Assembly: GCF_902459465.1 (NCBI RefSeq)
Contig: NC_047068.1
Coordinates: 11,594,001 to 11,658,000 of the forward strand
DNA: 64,000 nucleotides
Direction: 5' to 3'
Origin: Asterias rubens
Taxonomy: Eukaryota > Echinodermata > Asteroidea > Forcipulatida > Asteriidae
Shown here: one piece after another, positions 20,836 through 35,800 of the stretch
Layout: each line of letters starts with the position of its first letter
How positions within the stretch are numbered: position 1 is the stretch's first letter
Translations under genes and position numbers: made by a program
The notes under the pieces: model-generated
Seen by the model: the letters and a program-made list of their open reading frames with translations, nothing else
The model's database searches: none
Told to the model about the DNA's origin: nothing

Positions 20836-23800
20836 GTGAGTTATTTTTAATGTGCTTGCTTGACAATAAAATACACAATTCCTTATGTATTTTCCTTTGG
20901 CTTATTATCACCGTATTAAATTAGCAAATTGTTTATAAACTTTTCATTTTATACATGGTCTTCTAAACGATTCTTTTCTTAAAAGTAGAATACAAATTTG
21001 ATCACCTCCAGGGCCCAATTTCTGCTAACTGTACATGTAGCAGGAAAATATGCATTTATAAGTATTTGCATATTTACAGGTTGACAAGAAAATTTGGTGG
21101 CCATTTTGGGCATTCACCTTTGATTTGTATTGAATGTTATGTTAGTCATTCTTTTTCATACAGTGAGTAAGCACTGGAAGGGAAGAGGTGTTCAGACAAC
21201 TCGTCTGTCAGACAACTCGACTGTTCGGACAACTCGACCTTCGGACAACTCGACTGACTTTTTTTCAACTGTTAGACAACTCGACTTAGGAGTCCTAAGT
21301 CGAGTTGTAATAGGACAAAGACACATCGACGGATGGCCGTTACGGAGCATTAGCATGATGCCCAGGGCCGGGGAAGGGGGGAGGGTAGGGTTAGGGTTAG
21401 GGTTAGGATTTACAGGAAATTTGTGTGAACATGTCAGTGTGGAGGTTGACTGTTCAACCATCGACTTGTCTTGGTCATCTGTCGAGTTGTCTCAAAGTCT
21501 ATTTGTCAGAATCCGAATTGAGTTGTCCGAACGGTTGAGCGGTCCGAACGGTTGAGCGGTCCGAACGGTTGAGCTGTCCGAACCGTCGAGTTGCCCGATG
21601 GACAAGTTGTCTGACATCCCTGGAAGATAAGCATACCATTTTTTAGGTGCTTTAAACTGAGAAGCGCTATGAAATGGGAATTTCGCAGTAAACACAAAAT
21701 CAGCTATTTAACATTAAAACAATATCAATTTATGGATTTATTTTAAACATATGTCATGACATAGCGAAACGTGCGGAAACAAGGGTGGATTTTATCGTTA
21801 TTTTCTCCCGACTCCGATGACCAATTGAGCCTAAATTTTCACAGGTTTGTTATTTTATAATAAGTTGTGATACACGAAGTGTGGGCCTTTGGACAATACT
21901 GTTTACCGGAAGTGTCCAATGGCTTTAAAAGTAGCCAACCTGGCTAATAATAAACTCTGGGTTTAAGTAACATATCCCCAGACAGTTTTATTAGCCCTGA
22001 TTTTAATGTATGGTCATAAATTTATATCTTTCTGCTGCTCTATGCCTGGTGGTGGCAGTCACTGTACAACCAGTAGAATTTGTAGGCAAATATAAAGTTA
22101 CACTAAAACATACACAAAAACACAAATAAGTTAACACACTTAGAAAATGTTTTATTCACATCTGAATGGAAGAAATATGAGCATTTTAAACAAGTAGGTT
22201 GCACAGTTTTTGGCAGCCCATAGGGCAAGTTGAGAGGTTGTGTTTACTACATGTAGCTCAAAGCAGTTGTCACTAGACAGTGTCTGCCGGGCTAGTGTTA
22301 AGAGGAGCCCTGCAACGAAAGGCTCACCTAAAAAACAAAATACAATACTATACAATACCAAAGATTCACAATCTGTCTCATGGTTTTGTTGGAAGGGGGG
22401 GGGGGACAACAGGCTATTATAATTGAGAGAAACATATATTGTGACAACTTGCAATTTTTTTGAAGCCATTTTGTGTCCCCAAAAATGCATTGGTGATACA
22501 GGGTGCCAGACTAGTCTGCCCAATGGGTGGGTTGTGCTGCGTTTGAGCAAAAAATGGCGTCCTGCAAACACTCCTGTAATAGCGGGTGCGCTCGTTTAGC
22601 CTCCCTGGGTCGACCCCCAGTCTTCCCCTTGTGCATGCGAATAGCTTTGGCGTCATTCCGGGGGCTCGCCCGGGTCAGCCCCCAGTGCCCTGCTTGTGTA
22701 GTGGGTCACTTGGGGGACTGGCCCCAGGTGCATGACGTGACTTCAAGAGCAGTGAGTGATTGTTCGTTTAGCTCTTGGCAGGGTCTCACCGGAGTGAGCA
22801 CCGTGTGGTAGACAAAGGGAAGCTAATGGAATGCACCCTATAGTATACAGTTCCTGGATAGACATAGATCCAGCCCCCCTCTTTCAATCTGCAATCTCCT
22901 TTTCTTTTGTGATTGTTTAAGCATGGCTTGCATGAGGTATCAACGTGAGTTATTTTGAACCATTACATTCCCAGTTGTAATCATGTGATACCTCAGCCGA
23001 TTGCACATCCCTTGAGTCTATTTGTGTTTATCTTAACAAACAATACCGATTTAGAATGGCCTACATGTACCGCACTTTATGCATGGGGAGGCATGCATTG
23101 TATTCTAAACAGAGGGCACTGGAAATCAGCTCTCACCACACAATACATGGTCAAGTTTGTTGAACATTAGGCAAGATACCATACCATGCCTGTTGGTGTC
23201 AGTATTTCAAAGCAAACGCCTGCCCAAAATCCGTTTAAAATTCACAAGGTCTATAAACATGTTGGTGACTTTAACTCAATGCACTACCACTACCACTGTA
23301 TTCCCACGTTAAAGGCGGTGGACACTATTGGTAGTTACTCAAAATAATTATTAGCATACCTTTCTTGGTGACGAGTAATGGGGAGAGGTTGATGGTGTAA
23401 AACATTCTTGTGAGAAAAGGCACCCTCTGAAGTGCCATAGTTTTTGAGAAAGAAGGAATTTTCCACGAATTTGATTTCGAGACCTCAGATTTAGAACTTG
23501 AGGTCTCGAAATCAACCATCTAAACGCACACAACTTTGTGTGGCAAGGGTGTTTTTTTTCATTCAATATAATCTCGCAAGTTCGATTACCGATTGAGCTC
23601 AAATTTTCACGGGTTTGTTATTTTATGCATGTTGAGATACACCAACTGTGAAGGCTAGTCTTTGACAGTTACCAATAGTGTCCTCTGCCTCTAAGTGCAA
23701 TTTATGCAAGTTTGTTGACTTGAACATTAGGCAAGAATGACTGCAAGATACTGTGCCTGTTGGTGTCCGCATTTCAAACAGTTGGAGGTGTTTTGAAAGT

Positions 23801-26800
23801 TTTGAACAACTGCCAAAAATCCGTTTTAACTGTGATTGTTGTTGGCTTCACTTTCTGCACTGTCACTGCTAGCCACTGTTTTGCCATATGCAGTGTTTAC
23901 ATTTTTTACAAGATTTCTTATTGCCCAAATTTTTGTGTGGCCTTGGAAGTTTAGCCCTAATGTACACATTAAATATAAGTACAATGAAGAAATGAAGTTT
24001 CCTTTTACTTTGCGAACTGCACACTCAGCCATTTCATTTCATTGGAGTCAAAAACATGACTCAACAAAATGGCGTGCCTTGTTAGTTCACAATGAAAGGT
24101 AAACCATGCAATTTTGAGACATATTTGTGTTGGTCATTATGATTACTTTTAAAACATCTTTCTATACATCTCTACATTTACTTGACGAATAAACCATTCC
24201 ATATTCAATATTCTAACCAATGTATTTTGTAACAAACGGTTTCAAACAACGCTTTTCATAGACCAACTCGCCCGATCCGAGGCTGTCCCTTTAGTTTGAA
24301 TGTAACAACCGGAATCAGCTGATTGTTGTTTCATTTAATTTCAGACACAGGTTTCTTGAATGTGACCTCATTACAGAGGGAAATGTTTGACAGGGAAAAA
24401 AATGGTTCTACATCTGATGTAAAATCTAGGGGCAACATTGTAAAAAACATTCCTGAAAAAGTTTGGCAACAAAGTAAATTACACCATGGTTTTTCAATGT
24501 TGTGGGTTTGTCCCTGTATTGACCCCTTGCGCGGGCGTCACACGCGGCGACTGTTGCCACGCTCACCATGTTGGTGGGCAGTTAGGTTTACGTGTTTAAC
24601 GCCGCGTCGCCTAAAATGCGCACTTCACTGCACAACGCACAGCATATTCTATGCATAGAGTAATATATGAAAACACACAGTGAAATTGCCCACCAGTATG
24701 GCGCATTCAAGATTTTTCTGATGATGACGTCAGGTGAAATGGGTCAATAGTCTGCAAAGTAAAGTCCAAGGTTCAACTGTGAAGGAAGGGGTGTTATATG
24801 TAGGAACCATTCGTTCATGAAGGATTTAGTCTGTTATCAGTGTGTATAGCCTAGTCATTGTGTGTATTAATGTCTCTCTGAGTCATCAAGTCATCAAGTC
24901 CTGAAACATTACTGTAGCACTAAGACCTTCTGGGTTGTTTCATGCCCTTACTGTACATTTGGACATTTTAAAGCAATGGACACTATTGGTAATTACTCAA
25001 AATAATTGTTAGCATAAAACCTTTCTTGGTGACGAGTAATGGGAAGGGGTTGATGGTATAAAACATTGTGAGAAACGGCTCCCTCTGAAGTGCCATAGTT
25101 TTTTGAGAAAGAAGTAATTTTCCATGAATTTGATTTCTAGACCTCAGATTTACAACTTGAGGTCTCAAAATCAACCATCTAAACGCACACAACTTTGTGT
25201 GACAAGGGTATTTTTTTCTTTCATTATTATCTCGCAAGTTCGATGACCGATTGAGCTCACATTTTCACAGGTTTGTTATTTTATGCATAGACACACCTAG
25301 GCTAGTCTTTGACATTACCAAAAGTGTCCACTGCCTTTAAAGTGTAGCACTAATGCAATCTGTATACATGCAAGGTACATTCTGTCTTGTAGGCTACCCA
25401 TGTCTAGTGTAGAAGAATGTACACATTTAAGTGTATGCATTAATGTGAGTTTTGTAGCCTACGGCACCGTATTTTGTACAATAAAGGGAAGGTACACTAT
25501 TGGTAATTGTCAAAGACCAGTGTTCTCACTAGGTGCATCTCAACATTATATGCATAAAAAAACAACCCTGTGAAAATTTGAGCTCAATTGGTCATCGGAG
25601 TTGAGAGAAAATTATGGGGGAAAAAACCATCCTTGTTGGATGAATTTGTGTGCTTTCAGATAGGAATAAAAGACTTCTAGCTAGAAGTCTTTTATTATTT
25701 TAGTGAGAAATTACCTCTATTTCAAAATCTATGCTACTTCAGAGGGAGTCGTTTCTCACAATGTTTTACCAATGTTCAATACGAAATCAGTTTTTAAGTT
25801 AATATTTGTTTTGAGATATTACCAAACGTGTACCTTCCCTATAAGTGTATGCACTATTAGAAGTATGCACCTTAATGCAATGTACATTTTAACAAGGGAC
25901 AGAACAAGTCTTGTGGGCTACCCAGATCCCTACTGTACAATGTACACAATGGGTGCGTTCGATAAGCTTCCCTGGGTCTACCCCGCGGTGCTCACTCGGG
26001 TGAGCCCCTGACAAAAGCTAATCGAACGATCACACTCGCCCAAGTGACCCACTCCACAAGCAGGGCACTGGGGGCTGACCCAGGTGAGCCCGTCAAAGCT
26101 ATTCGAACGTACCGGGGCAGACCGGGGTCGACCCAGGGAAGCTAAACGAACGCGCCCATTAATGTGTACATGCACTAGTGTGAAGTTTGTAAGCTACAGC
26201 ACTGTACAATGTACATTAGAGGCAGTGGACACTATTGGTAATTATCAAAGACTAGCCTTCACAGTTGGTGTACCTCAACATATGCATAAAATAACTAACC
26301 TGTGAAAATTTGAGAAAAAAGTTGCGAGATATTAATGGGAAAAAAATACCCTTGCCACACGAAGTTATGTGCGTTTAGATGGTTGATTTCGAGACCTCAA
26401 GTTCTAAATCTGAGGTCTCAAAATCAAATTCGTGGAAAATTACTTCTTTCTCGAAAACTATGGCACTTCAGAGGGCGCCGTTTCTCACAATGTTTTATAC
26501 CATCAACCTCTTCCCATTACTCGTCACCAAGAAAGGTTTTATTCTAATAATTATTTTGAGTAATTACCAATAGTGTCCACTGCCTTTAAAGTGACATGCA
26601 CTATTAGTATGCCCTAATGTAATGTAAAAAAGGGACAGAACGAGTCTTGTACCCGAGGCTACTCAGGTCCCTACTGCACAATGTACACATTAATTAGTGG
26701 ACATTGTATGCACTAATGTGTACACGTACACGCAGCATGATGTACAGTCTGAGTTATGCAGGCTCTTATGCAGGTTTTCTGCAAGCCTGTCTGGATTGTC

Positions 26801-29800
26801 AAGTTTGTTGTTTAGGCGGGCCGGGGGGGGGGGGGATACATCATACATTGCCTGCAAGTGTCCTGCTCACCACCTTTTTGTGGCAAATTGAAATGTTCAA
26901 TTTGACCATGAAGCTATTCTGATACATCTCCATGATTTGACAGTACAGGTTGAATGGATGGTATTTGCCATTTATAGAAAACCATTCACCTTCTTAGCAG
27001 GAAGTAATTACATTACGTATTGTTAGCCGAATGTTACTGTAAATTTAGCTTCCTAGAATGTGTTAAAATATAACATTATTTATTTACTATGACATTCAAA
27101 ATATTCCTGAAAAATTGCAACCGATGCAGGTTGGAGTGCGCAATTTCAAAAAGTAGGATTGAACCTTGCAACTTATTTTGAGAAGTTATTTTAGTTCAGA
27201 TTGATAAGAACACAGATACTGACAATCAGCCGTTCTTTGAGCTTTGAGTTACAGACTGAGACCACCCTGTCTGTTCCCGAACCCATATCACTGGTTTCAT
27301 GATTTGGAGTCCATTTAAAGCTTTCTCTGTGAACAATGTAAAGAGGTGTGATTAGCAACATCGAAAGATAAGTGCCTGGTCATCAGACATTTTTGGTCAT
27401 TATAAACATGATAAATAAGGGAATTAAAGGGTAGCGATGAGCCAGCAGGGTCGTTGCAGTGTGATAGAGGCCCGAGCTAAAGTTGAGGGTCTTTATCGCA
27501 CGACAATGATCCTGTAAAGTTTTAAATGGACGTTTAAGAACGAGTCACTACTCTTTTGTTCCCATTCTTAATGCACTTTTGTTAAAAAACTACAATAATA
27601 GACACTTTGACAATTGAAAATTCAAGGTTTGAAGTATTTTTTTTCAAAAACTTTGTGAAGAATCTGTTTGATGCGCGTGGGTTGTGTATACATGCGCGCG
27701 CTTAGAAATAGATTACGCATGCGCACTTAGAAATAGACTACGCGCTGTTACTAATAGCTATGAATTCTGCATGATAATTTTGGCGTATGTGCGCGCCCGA
27801 CTCGCGGAAGCCAGCCGGTTATGAACAGTTCCAGCTGGTCAGTATCAATCGTTTAAAACCCTGTGACGCGCTCTCCACCAATAGGAGTAGCGAAACTTTC
27901 TGGGGTATTTATTAATACAATTTAAAATGTGACCTTTGAATTAGATCTGTATGATTTGTAATGGAAGTTAAACAAAACCACATCATACTTGGGTGGGGAG
28001 GGGGGAATCCACGACTATGGAGCTTTTATGTCAGAGCTGGCAACTCTCCCTGATTCTGCAGTAAGTTCCTTGAATATAATAAAACCAATCTTTCCATGTT
28101 CTGATTGAACAAAATCTCCCTGATTATGGAAACCTTTTCTTGTATCTCTGATATTTGTACAAAATCTCCCTGATTCAGATAAAAACACTGCTTTCAAGTT
28201 TCATACATTGTAGATCACAATGTTAAGCACCAAAGAGGTTTTAAATGAATTACTATTGCTGCATTCCAATGTTTACATAATAACAGTGTGTGATGAAGAG
28301 TCTAGACTGTTCATGAGCACTGCATAGTACTGTGTTCAGATGAGCTGTCGTGCAACTAAATTAAATCTTATCAGCTTGAATCACCATTGAGGACACTGAC
28401 TGACTGCAACCAGCATTGGGATAGTGGGATAGAAAAGGGAAATAATTGGGGAAATCTACCTTTGATGATACCAGCTTGGAATTTTACACAAAGTCACATC
28501 ATTGCTCTTATGGTCAGACTGTATGTCGAGACAGAACTTTTGGCGATAGGGCCATCACAGATTTTGTGCCAAATTCCATTATCATCCCATCACCTACATC
28601 AGGCTGCCATACATGTAGGTGTTTTAAAAGCCATAAAGTCATGTTCATGCTACATAGTCAATCCCTGTAGACAGAATGTTGTGAGGTAATTTTAGCCCCA
28701 TCCACTATTCCCTCATGTTTTCTGTAGGCTGTACATGTACATGTAGTTGATTCCTTGATAGAATTGTTCAATGCATGTACATTTACGATGTGTAGTACAT
28801 GAGTATCAGGGCTACAATTTGGGATAAAATTCCACAAGACTGAGGGGATTGTACATTGTAGCTCAAAATGTTTACTGGACCCAGATTACTCTTGTGCAAG
28901 ACCAGAATCAAATGAGAAAAAAACTTGTGCAGGACAGCCATAATAGTTTGACATGCATGTTTCTACAGCCATAGTTTAACATGCATGTTTCTATGTAGAT
29001 TTGAGAAGAGTGAATTTCAAGACTGTCGCACTTGTCCGGTCACAAGTTCAGTGGCCAGATACTAAAATCATCTTCCTTGGCCTGCAGTCAAGTGTTAAAG
29101 ACACTGGACACTATTGGTAATTATCAAAGACCAGTCTTCTTACTTGGTGTATCTCACCATATGCACAAAATTAAAAAAATGTGAAAATTTGAGCTCAATT
29201 GTTCGTTGAAGTTGCGAGATAGTAATGAAAGAAAAAACACCCTTGTCACATGAAGTTGCGCGCTTTCAGATGCTTGATTTCGAGACTTCAAATTCTAAAC
29301 CTGAGGTCTCAAAATCAAACTCGTGGGAAATTCCTTTTTTCTCGAGCCGTTTCTCGCAATGTTTTATACTATCAACCTCTCCCCGTTACCAAGTAATGTT
29401 TTATGCTCTAATTATTTTGAGGAATTACCAATCGTGTCCTCTACCTTTAAACACAAGCTCTACATGTAGGTATCTGATACATGCACCATAATACAAACAT
29501 TGGGAGTGCCTCAAAAAATTCCATCAGATATTAAAGGTTCAATGAACTTTCAAATGAACTGTCACGATACACTGCATTTTCCATTGAGTTTGCGCAGGTT
29601 AAACACTCAATTGTGAAAAAACCAACGAAATTAATTTCAATCCTGCAGTTTAACCACACAGCGTAATAGATGTTCAATTTGTTTGCATGCAGGTCGTGAA
29701 CGATCCCCTGTTTGGTTTCCCTTCCCTTTTGTTGTTTCTGAGTTCATTGTGTTTGTTGGTCATGCGTGGGGCAGCATGCTTCCGAGCAACAGTAATTTGG

Positions 29801-32800
29801 TTTATTTTTGTTACCCCTGACCCGCATGATTTGTCTTTGTTTTTTATCCCTTCTGGTCGTTGTCCCATTTGGTTCTGTTTTCCTCCTGCATGCTCCGCCC
29901 TCAGCCGCCCTCTTATTGTGTTTATTTTTTGCTTTTGTTTTCTTTTTCAAATAATTTATTTAAGTTATTTTAATTTAACCTTACTTATTCCTTTATTTAA
30001 TTCTGTATTTATTTTCCTTACTTCTTGCTTTTTTATAATTGTTTTTTTCCCCCGTTAATGTTCTGTCTTGTGCTATTGTAACTTGTTTGTTGTACCTTGT
30101 ATTGGTCGAATAAATAATAATAATAATAATAATTAACACGTACACTGCTCCCTTTTGGAATCTGCCTGCTGGTGGGCACATGCGTTGTATTCTGCATCAA
30201 TTTGGTTGTGGAGCGATGTCAAAGGTCACTAAATTCAAAAGTTGGTGAAAGACTTCTAGCTAGAAGTCTTTTATTCCTATCTGAAAGCACACAAATTCGT
30301 CCAACAAGGATGAGTTTTTTCTTTCATCATTTTCTCCCAACTCCTATGACCAATTGAGCTCAAATTTCCACAGGTTTGTTATTTTATGCAAATGTTGAGA
30401 TACACCAAGTGAGAACACTGGTCTTTGACAATTACCAATAGTGTACCTTCCCTTTAAGTCTGTGATGATACAATACAGTGTAACTCCGCCCTGTATTGAA
30501 CTCTGCAAGTGTTTCTAATACCAACTCTGTAACGTTCCTTATGAAGGTCTAGACAAAGAACTGTGGGCCATCCATAATAATACAGTTCACTTCCTCCATG
30601 TAGAGCTCAGAACTCATTTCAATTAAAGGATTTGGGTACTTTTTCAAAAGGTCCACAGATTTACATTAAACTTACACTGTTTGAAGAATGATAGTAGAAA
30701 GCTTCCCTGAAAATATTACTTGCAGAGGTGCTATAGTTTTTTAGACATGAGTAAAACAATGTCACGAAATTACGTTTTTACATGCTAAACTAATTTTTGT
30801 CTCATGATCACCGAGACGAAAGTTATTTTCAGGACATTGTTTTACTCATTTCTCAAAAACTACAGCACCTCAGCAAGTAATATTTTCAGAGATAAGCTTC
30901 CTACTATCATTATCTTCAAACTGTGTTAGTTTAATGAAAATCTGTGGACATTGTGTTTTTTGTCCTACAAAAAGTACATAGCCCTTTAATAGGCAGAGTG
31001 ATATCTTAAGACCAAATCTGTAGTGAGATCAAATTAAGCCTCTCCAGCAAATGTAAACATTAAGACACAACATTTTGTACTTGGGTTCACAGCCACAGTA
31101 ATTATGGGTTCGCATTTGTTTGTGCTCATTTATGAACATTAGTTTGTTTGTGTTTGCGTTGGACATTTATTCACAGGATTTGTTTAAGAACCTGACTTGT
31201 AAAATAGCCGTCTGCTTAGTTTATCGGCCCTTTTATTAATTCACTAGTTGACCTTTAAGTAATTAATTATTGTAACAAAGATACCAGATTGGGTTTGCAC
31301 TTCCAGGTTGAGATTACAAATTGTATTGCTTTTGTTGTTCTTAAAATTATGTTGTAAAATATAAATTACCTTTTTAATTAAAATGCCTTGTGGATTTTAA
31401 GCAAACAAATTAATCATACATTGTACATGTATGAGCATTATATGGAATCCAAACAAATGTAGGTATCCAAAAGGTACTGTATGTGTTTGTAGTTATTCAA
31501 CTTACCCATTCATTGAACCATGGAGGAACCTTTCTTTATCAGTACAAAGCGGACAATCTTTTGGTAACACACTTCCTGCCAGAGTCTATATTTAGTTTAA
31601 AGATACTGGACACTATTGGTAATTGTCAAAGACTAGTCTTCACATTTGGTGTATCTCAACATATGCATAAAATAACAAACCTGTGACAGTTTGAGCTGAA
31701 TCGGTCGTCGAAGTTGTGCGATATTAATGAAAGAAAAAACACCCTTGTCGCACGCACTATGGTCACGAGTTGTGTGCTTTCAGATGCTTGATTTTGAGAC
31801 CTCAAATTCTACATCTGAGGTCTCGAATTCTAATTTGTGGAATATTACTTCTTTCTCGAAAACTACGTCACTTCAGAGGAAGCTGTTACTCACAATGTTT
31901 TATACTATCAACCTCTCCCCATTACTCGTAATCAAGAAAGGTTTTACGCTAATAATTAATTTTAGTAATTCCCGATAGTGTCCACTGCCTTTAGTAAGAG
32001 GCTTCACTAGGTTAATTACTGCATAGAATTCAATCTATACATGTTAGCTGATTGATGCATGAACAAAAATAATAATAAAATACATTGATGATTTGTATTT
32101 TATCCAGGATGTGATTTTCCGTAGCCTCTGTAAAAGAACAGGCGTGCCATAATATCCATGATAAGTTTCTCTTCCCAGTCAGCCCTAGCGCATCCCTGAG
32201 CCCCTCCCTCGCACTCCCATTTTTAAACCGAGTAATCATTGATCAAATTATTAGTCATTTGTTTAACTCTCTATTGCGCAATCAGCAGCTAGCAACAGCA
32301 GCTTTGCTGTTAGGCATAACAAACAAAAAAGTGATGTTGGCGTAACTCGACCTACCCTAAAAATACGACCGACCCTGGATATTTTTACTTTTTCCATTTT
32401 CTGTTTTTACTTTTTTTTTTAAATATACTATTTGTTGTGTGTTGCCTTGTTTTCTTTTGTTATCGTGTATAATACAGGCTTTGTAAGGGCAAAGGCACCA
32501 AGGCAATTTCTCCTTGGTACAGGGCACCCTATGAAGAAATTGTAAATTTCTACGCAGCATTTCAAGGGCATCAAGGCAATGACCAGGGGGCATGGAGGCA
32601 ATCGCTTTGTTGCCTCCGTGAAGGATCAGGCCTGGACTTAGATATTTTATGTGTGCATAATTAGTTCTGATAGTAAGTTGATTGTACATGTAGGTAAGCA
32701 GTTTGGATGCCCTACTTTTAAATTTGCAGGCAACCTTTTTCCCTTGTTTTGACTTAATCTTTGATTCATGCAGTTACACGTCCAGAAAAACATATCATTA

Positions 32801-35800
32801 AAAAAACAAAAACAGATGTTTCGGCCGAACCTGAGTAGCTGCAATACACTCATGGTAAATATACACCATGCATATCAAAAAATGATTGTAAATGCCCTTG
32901 ACTTTCACACTATGTCCTGACTGCCCAGGTGTCTAGGTCAATATTTAGGGATAATTAAAAAAGAAAGTGTTTTTCATTTACTGCTGGAGCAGAGACTATT
33001 TTCCTACTACTAGGACCCTCAAGGACACCTGTTGTTAGTGGTTATTGTTGTAATCTTTCGTTGGGAGCGTCAGTCTGTTTACCTCGAACCTTCCAACAGT
33101 CTGACCGAAACACGTTCAATTATGCTAGCTGCAGGGAGGGTACGTGCAATTTGTGCATGAAGCTTAAAGGCACTGAACACTATTTGTAATTACTCAAAAT
33201 AATTGTTAGCATAAAAACTTACTTGGTAACGAGCAATAGAGAGCTGTTGATAGTGTAAAACATAGCGGGAAACATAGTTTTTGAGAAAGTAGTAACTTCT
33301 CACTTAAATATTAAAATACTTCGGGCCGAATCCTTTTTTTACGCATCTAAAGGCACACAATTTTTATGCAACAAGGGTGTTTTTTTCTTTGATTATTCCC
33401 AATTGACTAATTAAGTACAAAATGTGACAGATAAGATTTTGAGTGAGAGTAAAACCAGACCCCTGCCAGCCTTTTATTATTATATAAAAACAAAAGGAGA
33501 TTGCACTAAAAAACTGTTTTAAAATCACACATTAGAAATCATTAAAACAAAAGCAAATCCAGATTATTGCAAAAAAAAAAAAAAAAAACACCCACAAAAC
33601 ACAACACAGAAGAAAAAATACAATTTAAAACCCCATAGCCGCACAATGTACATAAAACGCTCTAAAAGCCAAAATAAAACTTGTACCAAAGAACATCTTT
33701 TAAAGACACTGGACAGTATTAGTAATTGTCAAAGACTAGTCTTCACAGTTGTTGTATCTCAACATATGCATAAAATAACAAACCTGTGAAAATTTGAACT
33801 CAATCAGTCATCAAAGTTGCGAGATAATAATGAAAGAAAAAACACCCTTGTCACACGATGTTGTGCGCTTTCAGATGCTGGTCTCTGAGGTCTCGAAATC
33901 AAATTTGTGGAAAATTACTTCTTTCTGTAAAACTTTGCACTTCAGAGGGAGCCGTTTCTCACAATGTTTAATACTGTCAACCTCTCCCAATACTCATTTC
34001 CAAGAAAGGTTTTATGCTAAAAAATATTTTGAGTAATTACGACTAGTGTCCACTGCCTATTAAAACCATGAAGCAGGAGCTTAAAAAAAAGAAAATTAAT
34101 TAAAAACATACAATTAAAACCCTATCCTACAATACACAAAGGTCCACCCTCGGCTACAAACATTGTACATGATTCACCCATTGAAATAATGTACAACCAA
34201 TGGAGTAATGAACCTCTACTCGATCTACTCATTGTAGAGTGCAAGGCCTGATGTGTACATTATGTCCTCCTACATGTACATTGTGTATAGCAATGGACAC
34301 AAAATGTTGTTAGTAATTATGTGACATAGTGTAGAGTGCAATGTAAACTGTTCTAGAACCATGGAGCAAACAGGAAAGGCTGCCTTACCCAGCCACAATG
34401 GCCACACCATGGAGTTTCTAAATGAGGACTTCTTTGTTTGATCATGGAGGTCCTTGGTTTGATTAGATGATCTTCCTGTCAGAGGAACTAGCCACAAGGG
34501 GGTATAAACACCAAGCTGGCAACGGCCAATCTCTCTCATAAATGAAACATTGGTTTATTGCGCATCAGAAATTGTAACTCTTTGCCTTTGATAAAAAAAT
34601 CTCTCAAAACTCACTTGTATCAGCTGTAATTTGTTGTGTTTATAGTTCCATTGGTTTTGCTCTTTTCAGCGCTTTGATCTTGATGTAAAGGCGCTTTATA
34701 AATATTTAGTTGTACGTACATTGTATATTATGAAAAAATGCACAAAATAAGAAATTGCACAGATATTTATCAGCGATCTGTGGGTTCAGTTTTTTAATTC
34801 TAAACCTTTGCACTACTGACAATCCAAGACAAACATTGTCCGTTAGTTGCAGTGATAATGTTGAATATGGGCACCAAGGCAATTACTAGGGGCATGGAGA
34901 CAATTTGCCTCTGTTGGCTTCATGAAGTACACTAACAGGTCAGGGCCCAATTTCATGGCACTGCTTAGTGGCCGATTTTGTGCATGCTAACTTTCCGGTG
35001 CTTACCGCACTAAAATAAACGACATCAAAATGCAAATCCATGGTTAACGTGAATCGTCGCCCAATTTTTCTGCTAACCTGTGAAATATATGCTTGCACCA
35101 AATTTTTCTTTTACAGTATGCACCAAAATTTACTTAGCGTTAAGCAGCGCTATGAAAGTGGGCCCTGATGTACTATCATAGCATTTTGCATGCACACAGA
35201 ATGGACCCTTCCCATGAAATATGTTAATTACATTCACGCATGCGTACATACCCTATTGGTTGGCAAACGCAATATAGTTGTACACTAAGCAGACGCGTAA
35301 ATGCGTCTGTGTAATGCAGCTCTTAGCCGCGTCCAAAACAGCGTGATGTTTACTTATTTTTGCCAACCAAAATGTTAGTGCGCATGCGCTATGTGCATTT
35401 TACATATTTCATGGGAAGAGTAAGAGTCTATTGTGTACAGGTGAAACATCCAGTTATCAATAATAGCTACATGTTCTGTACACGTAGACCAGTAGCTGAT
35501 TTCACGAAATGCTAGGATGAATCCTATCTGGAGTTAGCACGAGTAACCCGTCCTAACTTAAGATGGGTTCAATGCGTCCTACGTAGTTGGATACAACTAA
35601 ACCCGTCCTAAGTCCTAAGATTAATCTTAAGTTAGGAACAGTTTGATGAACATGACGGCTGGGGTTTAACCAGAAAAGGGAATATCATGAAAAGTGTCCA
35701 TTACTTTTAATGTACAGTGCCAGTGTGACACGTGTCAATCGAGACATTACCTTTGCCATGTATGCCATGTTTGTACAATATGTACATGTACTGTGAATGC

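Noticed and set aside
20836-20924. Readthrough end of kinase exon 1 as a short isoform of 192 aa
   Set aside because: The open extension follows a strong GTGAGT donor and the family sequence continues only after splicing.
21190-21270. CRISPR-like spaced repeats
   Set aside because: The units are short, directly abutting and mirrored on the far side of the same element, and the window is clearly eukaryotic.
22152-22811. Frames of 139 and 94 codons as small genes
   Set aside because: They lie on opposite strands partly inside the CG-rich TIR element and show no domain.
24725-24732. CRE site TGACGTCA as a regulatory element
   Set aside because: It lies mid-intron with no promoter context, and the same 8-mer occurs in C1 repeats.
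29687-30058. 123-codon hydrophobic frame as a membrane protein
   Set aside because: It is a T-rich stretch leading into an AAT tail, as in a LINE 3' UTR; T-rich DNA always reads as Phe, Leu and Ile.
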